A stretch of 5,507 nucleotides of DNA from an uncultured Polyangiaceae bacterium (GTDB lineage: Bacteria; Myxococcota_A; Polyangia; Polyangiales; Houyiibacteriaceae), in the NCBI GenBank assembly GCA_947259605.1, contig CAMYMX010000275.1:1-5507 (forward strand). Reading direction: 5' to 3'. Positions 1-4,057 of the stretch are shown piece by piece. The notes under the pieces are model-generated. The model worked only from the letters and a program-made list of their open reading frames with translations, did no database searches and had not been told where the DNA came from. The position numbers and the translations under genes were made by a program. Position 1 is the stretch's first letter. Each line of letters starts with the position of its first letter.

Positions 1-440
1 AGCGCTTTGATGATCACCTCGTCGGGCTTGCCCCAGAAGTCGTAGGTGTAGTTCTGGCCGATCGGCATGTATCCCCAGTTCATCCCGAAGACCATCGTGG
101 GCTTTCCGTCGACGAGAAGCTGGTATCCGCGTTCGTCCTTGTGGACCTTGACCACATTGGGGCCGTCGGTCTTGCGAGCGACCGGCGCCGATCCCGGAGG
201 GGGTGTTGCCGGCCGCTGGTAGGCCGCCGGCAATTGGGATTCAGGCGGCGCGGCGAAGTCGTCTGCCCGGGGAGTGGGCGCACCGGGCGCCGCGGGCAGG
301 GCGGCACCGGGCGGTGGGGGCGCACCCGGTGAGACCGGGCCGCCTGATGGTGTCGGCACCGCCGTTTCCTCTCCGTACTGCTGTGCCATTGCAACTGCGG
401 ACCACAGCAAGACAAAGACGAGCGCACTGGCGATTCTCAT
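1..440 (-). CDS. Exported GH2-like TIM-barrel glycosidase, N-terminal part (runs off left edge)
   Basis: This is the first 146 codons of a gene that continues past the left edge of the window. Residues 1-19 form a signal peptide: Arg2, a hydrophobic core (ALVFVLLW), then an AMA/QQ signal peptidase I site, so the protein should be exported. Residues about 28-88 are a low-complexity Pro/Ala/Gly linker including a PPPPG run. From about residue 97 a folded domain begins (VKVHKDERGYQLLVDGKP, then FGMNWGYMPIGQNYTYDFW). The 'VDGKP...GMNWGYMPIG' opening resembles bacterial proteins annotated as glycoside hydrolase family 2, TIM-barrel type; this is recalled family resemblance, and the catalytic residues lie outside the window. 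The ATG overlaps the stop of the upstream GH1 gene (ATGA) and is preceded by AAGGAG at an 8-base distance, so the start is well supported and translation is probably coupled. Alternative: another exported carbohydrate-active or carbohydrate-binding protein. The CDS is secure; the family is moderately sure. Confidence 0.8.
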   Translation of the reverse strand, partial: MRIASALVFVLLWSAVAMAQQYGEETAVPTPSGGPVSPGAPPPPGAALPAAPGAPTPRADDFAAPPESQLPAAYQRPATPPPGSAPVARKTDGPNVVKVHKDERGYQLLVDGKPTMVFGMNWGYMPIGQNYTYDFWGKPDEVIIKA

Positions 441-1816
441 GCGGCCTGCTCCTTCGGAAGCTTGTTGTCGCGGACGATGCGGCTGTACAGGTGCCCTGAC
501 GCCTTGATGATTCGTTCCTGGGTTTCGAAATCGACCCAAACGATGCCGAACCGCTTTGCGAAGCCAAACGCCCACTCGAAATTGTCGAGCAGCGACCACA
601 GGAAATAGCCGTGCAGAGGCACGCCTGCGTCGATCGCGGCAAGGCACGCCTGCAAGTGGCTCTTCAGATAGTCGCAGCGCCGAGTGTCCTGCACGGACCC
701 GTCCGGCCCTGGCGCTGTGGCGTATGCAGCGCCATTCTCGGTGACCACCATCGAGCCCGGCTCGTAGTCGGCGCTCAATCGGGTGAGCGTCCGAGTCAGC
801 CCGTCGGGATAGACTTCCCAGCCCATGTCGGTCAGCTCGGCTGGGTCAGGCAGCGGAATGGTTCTCGGCTCGTTGTCAGCTTCAGGAATCGTTGCGCTGC
901 GGACCACGGCGCGGCTGTAATAGTTGACGCCCAAAAAGTCGATTGGGGTCTTGATCTCCTCGAGGTCACCTGGCCGTACGAAATTCATGCCATCCGGCAA
1001 TCGCCCTTCGCGTTGGTGGTACTCGATCACGTCTTTTGGGTAAAGACCCAAATAGATTGGATCCAAGAACCAACGATTGAGCTCGCCGTCGTACTGGGTC
1101 GTCGAGATCCGATCGGCCTCGCTGGGCGAAGCAGGCACGCACTCGGAAACCAGCGTTGTGATGCCCACCTTCGCTCCCGGCGAGTTGCGACGAATCACGG
1201 GCACGGCGCGCCCGTGGCTCAGCAGCAAGTGGTGTGATGCGACCAAGGCCTCGCCCCAGTCTCTTCTTCCGGGCGCGTGCACACCATAGGCATGTCCAAG
1301 CACGCTCACACACCACGGTTCATTGTGCGTGATCCAGTGCTCCACGCGATCGCCAAGCCGCGCGCTGACCGCGTCGGCCAGCTCGATAAATGCGTCTACC
1401 GTGGCCCGGTTGGTCCAGCCGCCCTCGTCTTCGAGCGCCTGCGGCAGGTCCCAGTGGTAGAGCGTGGGCCACGGCGCAATTCCAGCCGCCAAGAGCCCAT
1501 CCACCAGCCGGTCGTAGAAATCGAGCCCCGCAACGTTGACCGCACCGCGCCCGGCGGGAAGGATTCGAGGCCAGGCAATGCTGAAACGGTACGCGTCCAG
1601 CCCGAGGGACGCCATCAGCGCGATGTCTTCTGGATAACGATGGTAGTGGTCGCACGCTACTTGGGCGTTGCTGCCGTCTTCGATGAGCCCAGGTTGCTCC
1701 GCATAGACGTCCCAGATCGATGGCCCCCTGCCGTCGACATCGTGGGCACCTTCGATTTGAAAGGCGGAAGTGGCGACACCCCAAACGAAGTCGTCGGGAA
1801 AAGCTTGAGCCGCCAT
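437..1816 (-). CDS. Glycoside hydrolase family 1 beta-glucosidase (or beta-galactosidase/fucosidase of the same family)
   Basis: Complete 459-residue GH1 enzyme, the usual length for bacterial members, with no signal peptide, so predicted cytoplasmic. It hydrolyses beta-linked glycosides with retention of configuration; the family acts on cellobiose, aryl-glucosides, galactosides and fucosides, so the exact substrate is open. The N-terminal GH1 signature is at residues 10-24 (FVWGVATSAFQIEGA), with Gln20 as a glycone-binding residue. YHWDLP at 120-125 supplies His121. The acid/base motif THNEP is at 163-167, with catalytic Glu166 after Asn165. NYY at 298-300 provides the tyrosine that supports the nucleophile. 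VVTENG at 357-362 carries nucleophile Glu360. WSLLDNFEW at 407-415 provides Trp407, Glu414 and Trp415 of the sugar subsite. All expected catalytic residues are present, so the enzyme looks active. The ATG is preceded by GGAG at 5 bases. The gene is first in a pair with the exported GH2-like gene, overlapping it by four bases. THNEPWC in place of the commoner T[LF]NEP is a known clade variant. Confidence 0.95.
   Translation of the reverse strand: MAAQAFPDDFVWGVATSAFQIEGAHDVDGRGPSIWDVYAEQPGLIEDGSNAQVACDHYHRYPEDIALMASLGLDAYRFSIAWPRILPAGRGAVNVAGLDFYDRLVDGLLAAGIAPWPTLYHWDLPQALEDEGGWTNRATVDAFIELADAVSARLGDRVEHWITHNEPWCVSVLGHAYGVHAPGRRDWGEALVASHHLLLSHGRAVPVIRRNSPGAKVGITTLVSECVPASPSEADRISTTQYDGELNRWFLDPIYLGLYPKDVIEYHQREGRLPDGMNFVRPGDLEEIKTPIDFLGVNYYSRAVVRSATIPEADNEPRTIPLPDPAELTDMGWEVYPDGLTRTLTRLSADYEPGSMVVTENGAAYATAPGPDGSVQDTRRCDYLKSHLQACLAAIDAGVPLHGYFLWSLLDNFEWAFGFAKRFGIVWVDFETQERIIKASGHLYSRIVRDNKLPKEQAA
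449..454 (-). promoter_or_regulatory. Ribosome binding site of the GH2-like gene, inside the GH1 coding end
   Basis: AAGGAG on the minus strand, 8 bases before the ATG at 440. It lies within the last codons of the GH1 gene (encoding part of Lys-Glu-Gln), next to the ATGA stop/start overlap. It fixes the start of the downstream gene and supports translational coupling. Confidence 0.75.
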
Positions 1817-1821
1817 GGGTT

Positions 1822-1825
1822 CTCC
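1822..1825 (-). promoter_or_regulatory. Ribosome binding site of the GH1 gene
   Basis: GGAG on the minus strand, 5 bases before the ATG at 1816. It supports this start, which also gives the expected short N-terminus before the GH1 signature. Confidence 0.6.
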
Positions 1826-1879
1826 AGTGCAAACACCGTCAAAACGGCGAGTTGATCAGTTTGTTTGACCGACGAACCA

Positions 1880-1906
1880 AGTATCAATCGGAGCAAAAAG
1901 TGTCAA
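1880..1906 (-). promoter_or_regulatory. Possible sigma70-type promoter for the GH1/GH2-like pair
   Basis: On the minus strand a perfect TTGACA (1906-1901) is followed after 15 bases by GATACT (1885-1880), which matches four of six positions of TATAAT. The 15-base spacer is shorter than the preferred 17, so strength is uncertain. It lies about 65 bases upstream of the GH1 start, in the only sizeable gap between the beta-helix gene and the hydrolase genes. It would let the hydrolases be expressed apart from the upstream gene. A near-palindrome, ACTGATCAAC at 1861-1852, sits between it and the start codon and could be an operator; this is inference. Confidence 0.4.
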
Positions 1907-1958
1907 GCATGCCCGGGAATCAGATGAATGAGCTCGTTTTGCCCGCGAGCCAATGGGG

Positions 1959-3455
1959 TCAGGGTTGGCTCTCAGGCTGGACTTCAAACGCACCCACGTC
2001 GCACCCGTCGCCGACGGGTCGCGAGAAACCACGCTGGTCCGTCATCAGCGGTGTGCCGTCCGAAGCGACACAGTCTTCTGCAGGAATCACATCGATGGCG
2101 ACGCTGCCCGCACCAAGCGCGTGCGTCTTGGTGGGACCGCCGTTTTCGGCAAGCGCTCCCAAGTCGAGCGGACCTTCGGGGTTATCGGTTTCCTGGCTGA
2201 AACCGCAGGTGTCACCGGGGCGTTCGATGTTGTAGCCATCGGAGTCGAACGGCGGCGAACCCGCGCAGTCACCCTCGACCAGCGTATTCATGATCGAGCG
2301 CAGGTCATCACCGGGTGTCCCGGGCTCGTAGATAGCGCTTCCCATCGGCGCGTCGTTACCGGCAATCGTGCTGCTGGTGAGCAACAGCGCCCCGCTTGTC
2401 CAGATGCCACCCCCGCGCTCCGCAGTGTTGGTCGACACGGTCGTGTTCACGAGATTGGCTGCGGCCTCCGCCGCATTCAACAGGCCTCCGCCCGACGCAA
2501 CTGCGCTGTTGCCCGACACCGTGCTGTTGGTCACCTCGAGCGTACCATCTCGTTCGTTGGCAATCCCACCGCCGCTCTGGCCGGCCACGTTGTCGGCCAC
2601 GGTGCTATCGATCAGCGTGAGCGTCTCGAAGTTCAAGAGGCCGCCACCGTCGAAGCCCGCGGAGTTTCCGGAGATGGTGCTGTTCCGAATCGTCGGCTCG
2701 CGCACTCCGCGGTTGAAGATACCTCCAGCCCAATTCGAGGCGTTGCCGGAAACGGTGCTGTTCTCGACCGTCAGCATCCCCGAATTCCATACGCCTCCGC
2801 CAAAGCTACAAAAGGCGCCCCCGACTCGGCATCCGTCCGCGGAGTTCATCCGGATGACGCTATCGATCACGGTCAGGCTACCGTCGCGGTTCGAAATGCC
2901 ACCGCCGAACGGCGCCGTATTTCCAGACACCGTGCTATTCATCAGGGTTAGCGTCCCAGTGTTCCAAATCCCGCCGCCTTCGGAACAGAGAAGATTTGGG
3001 TCGGTTGTCCTGCACCCAGTGTCGCGGCCTGCGGAGCTTTCGGAGACGGTGGTGTTACGCAGCGTCAGCGTTCCCTCATTCCGAATGCCGCCCCCATCCT
3101 GCTCGGATTCGCGCCCGTTGGTCACGGTGAACCCGATCAGCTCCGCCGTCACCCCTTCGGACACGGAGAACACGCGGTGTGCTCCAACCCCGTCCACCGT
3201 GAGAACGCCCCCACCGTCCAGCGTGACATCGGCATCGATGACGATCTCGCGGCCGGCGATCACCGTGGTAGGACCATCGCAGTCGAAGGTGTACGGTCCG
3301 AGGCCCTCGGCAACGGCCGCCCGAATGCCGCCCTCGCTGCACGGGCATGCGCTTTGCGCGCACTCGATTTCAGGACTGCTCCCTGCGCCTCCGCAACCTG
3401 CAACCAAGAGGATGCCCAACGACGCCATGTACCCAAATGCAACGAAGCAACGCAC
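1959..3455 (-). CDS. Beta-helix surface lipoprotein with polymorphic outer membrane repeats and choice-of-anchor-Q-like C-terminus
   Basis: Complete 498-residue protein. Residues 1-21 are a lipoprotein signal peptide with Arg2, a hydrophobic core and lipobox LVAGC (lipidated Cys21, then Gly, no Asp at +2), suggesting an outer-membrane or surface location. Residues 40-115 match the usual lead-in of such proteins (GGIRAAVAEG, then LIGFTVTNG). Residues about 121-367 hold nine repeats of GGG[IVL]-x-N-x-G-x-L-x-[LV]-x-NSTVSGN type, the signature of right-handed parallel beta-helix rungs. Residues about 388-491 contain LGALAENGGPTKTHALGAGS and DQRGFSRPVGDGCDVGAFE, typical of the choice-of-anchor Q domain. 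No catalytic site can be recognised; an adhesion, structural or glycan-binding role is plausible but unproven. The start is GTG: it has AGGAG 7 bases upstream and an in-frame TGA five codons further up, and it supplies the positive n-region that the internal ATG at codon 10 lacks. The gene is divergent from the plus-strand lipoprotein and 142 bases from the GH1 gene. Confidence 0.9.
   Translation of the reverse strand: MRCFVAFGYMASLGILLVAGCGGAGSSPEIECAQSACPCSEGGIRAAVAEGLGPYTFDCDGPTTVIAGREIVIDADVTLDGGGVLTVDGVGAHRVFSVSEGVTAELIGFTVTNGRESEQDGGGIRNEGTLTLRNTTVSESSAGRDTGCRTTDPNLLCSEGGGIWNTGTLTLMNSTVSGNTAPFGGGISNRDGSLTVIDSVIRMNSADGCRVGGAFCSFGGGVWNSGMLTVENSTVSGNASNWAGGIFNRGVREPTIRNSTISGNSAGFDGGGLLNFETLTLIDSTVADNVAGQSGGGIANERDGTLEVTNSTVSGNSAVASGGGLLNAAEAAANLVNTTVSTNTAERGGGIWTSGALLLTSSTIAGNDAPMGSAIYEPGTPGDDLRSIMNTLVEGDCAGSPPFDSDGYNIERPGDTCGFSQETDNPEGPLDLGALAENGGPTKTHALGAGSVAIDVIPAEDCVASDGTPLMTDQRGFSRPVGDGCDVGAFEVQPESQP
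1983..2294 (-). other. Choice-of-anchor-Q-like C-terminal domain region
   Basis: Residues about 388-491 of the beta-helix lipoprotein. Key pieces are NGGPTKTHALGAGS (438-451), the Asp-Gln-Arg-Gly-Phe core (473-477), and CDVGAFE at the end (485-491). In known family members this block terminates repeat-rich surface proteins. Here four cysteines (397, 417, 462, 485) could form two disulfides. The domain name rests on motif recall. Confidence 0.65.
2355..3146 (-). repeat. Tandem degenerate repeats encoding about ten beta-helix rungs
   Basis: A coding repeat array within the beta-helix lipoprotein, residues about 104-367. Glycine triplets (or AGG in one unit) recur at residues 121, 160, 184, 219, 243, 270, 295, 322 and 348. 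Each is followed by a NST[VI]xxN-like strand, most completely as STVSGN at 174, 233 and 311. Unit length is about 24-27 residues except for two enlarged units of 39 and 35. DNA-level similarity between units is visible on the plus strand as recurring ACGGTGCTGTT-like blocks. The units have diverged, so this is an old array and not a recent expansion. Confidence 0.8.
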
Positions 3456-3462
3456 TCCAAGT

Positions 3463-3467
3463 CTCCT
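3463..3467 (-). promoter_or_regulatory. Ribosome binding site that decides the GTG start of the beta-helix lipoprotein
   Basis: AGGAG on the minus strand, 7 bases before the GTG at 3455. The only competing start, an ATG at codon 10, has no comparable box and would remove the basic residue of the signal peptide. Confidence 0.7.
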
Positions 3468-3521
3468 AGTTCACGAGCCAATACACGCACTGCAAACGAT
3501 GACAGGCACAACCGTGTCTTG

Positions 3522-3540
3522 CCAAGCCGCTTGGTCCAAG
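3522..3540. repeat. Alternating CCAAG/CTTGG inverted repeats upstream of the beta-helix gene
   Basis: CCAAG (3522-3526), CTTGG (3530-3534) and CCAAG (3536-3540) alternate, so either a 3-base-loop hairpin or a CTTGG-T-CCAAG dyad can form. The element is about 67-85 bases upstream of the GTG start, a place where an operator could act. The role is inferred from position only. Confidence 0.4.
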
Positions 3541-3565
3541 GCCCGCAATGAGTTGCATTCCGCTG

Positions 3566-3588
3566 CGCCTGACCGTTCTCCACAGGCG
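3566..3588. repeat. Inverted repeat CGCCTG/CAGGCG
   Basis: A perfect 6-base arm pair with an 11-base loop, followed on the plus strand by the palindrome GGCTAGCC (3589-3596) and GTTTTC. It is terminator-like in shape, but no plus-strand gene ends here and the T run is only four bases. Confidence 0.3.
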
Positions 3589-3628
3589 GGCTAGCCGTTT
3601 TCGGACCTGTCCGTCTGTTCGGTGCCGG

Positions 3629-3645
3629 CGCTGCAATCCGCAGCG
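3629..3645. repeat. Inverted repeat CGCTGC/GCAGCG
   Basis: Perfect 6-base arms around a 5-base loop (AATCC), extendable by one G-T pair. No T run follows on either strand, so it is not a standard intrinsic terminator. Function unknown; such a dyad can occur by chance in GC-rich DNA. Confidence 0.3.
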
Positions 3646-3874
3646 TGTGTCGCCCGAGCTCCTTGTCGCAACAGAAAGCGTTCGTCCTTTACAGTGTGAC
3701 GCGCTCAATTACCGTGGAGATTGCGCAGGCAGGATTACTCAACCTGGCCAGCCTGGGTAAGGTCTCGTTTTGGCGTGACGGTTTTTCGGCAACAAAGCGA
3801 TTGTGGTCGGGGCGGGGCCATCACGATTCCAATGTGTGGCGCTGTGCGACGCTTCAAGCTTGGGAGGCGTTCGC

Positions 3875-3946
3875 ATGCCCGTGAGGCATCTCACAAAGCA
3901 GGGGCACGGTCGCGACACTCGCGACGTCCTTACATTTGGGGGTTGA
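3875..3946 (+). CDS. Possible 23-residue leader peptide ORF upstream of the cysteine-rich lipoprotein
   Basis: An ATG with GGGAGG seven bases upstream opens a frame of 23 codons ending in TGA; the product begins MPVRHLTKQG and ends LTFGG. It is hydrophilic and basic, with no signal peptide, membrane segment or recognisable domain, and no run of one amino acid that would suggest classical amino-acid attenuation. The ORF contains two of the inverted repeats of this region (3881-3894 and 3909-3925) and ends 111 bases before the lipoprotein ATG. It may be a regulatory leader, or simply a chance ORF: a GGGAGG box is not rare in GC-rich DNA. I treat it as speculative. Confidence 0.2.
   Translation: MPVRHLTKQGHGRDTRDVLTFGG
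3881..3894. repeat. Inverted repeat GTGAG/CTCAC
   Basis: A perfect 5-base arm pair around GCAT. It is the first of three dyads leading up to the cysteine-rich lipoprotein gene. Short enough to be chance on its own. Confidence 0.35.
3909..3925. repeat. Perfect 7+3+7 inverted repeat GTCGCGA/TCGCGAC
   Basis: GTCGCGA (3909-3915), CAC, then TCGCGAC (3919-3925): a tight GC-rich hairpin in RNA, or a dyad operator in DNA. No T run follows directly (GTCCTTACATTT), so a terminator is unlikely. It lies about 133 bases before the lipoprotein ATG. Confidence 0.5.
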
Positions 3947-3985
3947 TCTCCAGAATCGTGTCGGGTTATCCCCACCTCCTTCTCT

Positions 3986-4010
3986 GGTTTGTTCGATGTC
4001 CGGACAAACC
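3986..4010. repeat. Nested dyad: GGTTTGT/ACAAACC with internal palindrome TGTCCGGACA
   Basis: Arms GGTTTGT (3986-3992) and ACAAACC (4004-4010) are perfectly complementary across 11 bases. Overlapping the right arm is a perfect 10-base palindrome, TGTCCGGACA (3997-4006). A third, competing pair is GTTCG (3991-3995) with CGAAC (4014-4018). The cluster ends 47 bases before the lipoprotein ATG, a position fitting an operator or a 5'-leader structure with alternative folds. Role inferred. Confidence 0.5.
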
Positions 4011-4043
4011 TTGCGAACGAAATAGAGCCCGTGAAAACCTCAC

Positions 4044-4049
4044 AAGGAG
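4044..4049 (+). promoter_or_regulatory. Ribosome binding site that decides the ATG start of the cysteine-rich lipoprotein
   Basis: AAGGAG eight bases before the ATG at 4058. An in-frame GTG nine codons upstream (4031) has no such box and would place the signal peptide too far inside, so the ATG is preferred. Confidence 0.75.
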
Positions 4050-4057
4050 AAATAGGG

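Larger units (their letters stand above)
3456..4057. other. Divergent intergenic region, no convincing gene, rich in inverted repeats
   Basis: This stretch of 602 bases separates the two divergent lipoprotein genes and must hold both promoters. I found no convincing -35/-10 pair, tRNA, or recognisable coding remnant. Open frames across it have no family features. Visible content is a set of short perfect inverted repeats (3522-3540, 3566-3588, 3629-3645, 3881-3894, 3909-3925, 3986-4010), an 8-base palindrome GGCTAGCC at 3589-3596, and one 23-codon ORF at 3875-3946. The long spacing and dyads suggest regulation or an unrecognised structured RNA, both inference. Confidence 0.6.

Noticed and set aside
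618..653. Direct repeat GGCACGCCTGC, two copies 25 bases apart within the GH1 gene
   Set aside because: It is inside conserved coding sequence and explained by similar codons for Ala/Gly/Val-rich peptide; no sign of a mobile or regulatory role.
611..1237. Plus-strand open frame of 208 codons opposite the GH1 gene
   Set aside because: It lies entirely within the complete, motif-perfect GH1 gene on the other strand and shows no family features. High GC content commonly yields such antisense frames.
1932..1950. GCTCG/CGAGC hairpin after the beta-helix gene, considered as a terminator
   Set aside because: The stem is only five bases with a nine-base loop, and no T run follows on the minus strand.
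2355..3146. Regular repetition considered as a CRISPR array or satellite DNA
   Set aside because: The repeats are degenerate, in frame, and encode beta-helix rungs. There are no identical repeats separated by unique spacers.
2368..3594. Long plus-strand open frame of 408 codons opposite the beta-helix lipoprotein
   Set aside because: It is antisense to a gene with clear repeats, lipobox and C-terminal domain. Its own 'repeats' are just the mirror of those units, it is Pro/Ser-rich as expected for such a shadow, and it has no recognisable domain.
3735..3762. TTACTC...GGGTAA pairing around CTGGCCAG, considered as part of a tRNA or structured RNA
   Set aside because: No acceptor stem, anticodon arm or T-loop consensus can be placed, and the arms pair only with a wobble.
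3943..3971. TTGATC and TTATCC considered as a promoter for the right-hand lipoprotein
   Set aside because: The spacing is right, but TTATCC matches the -10 consensus very poorly; I could not support a promoter call.
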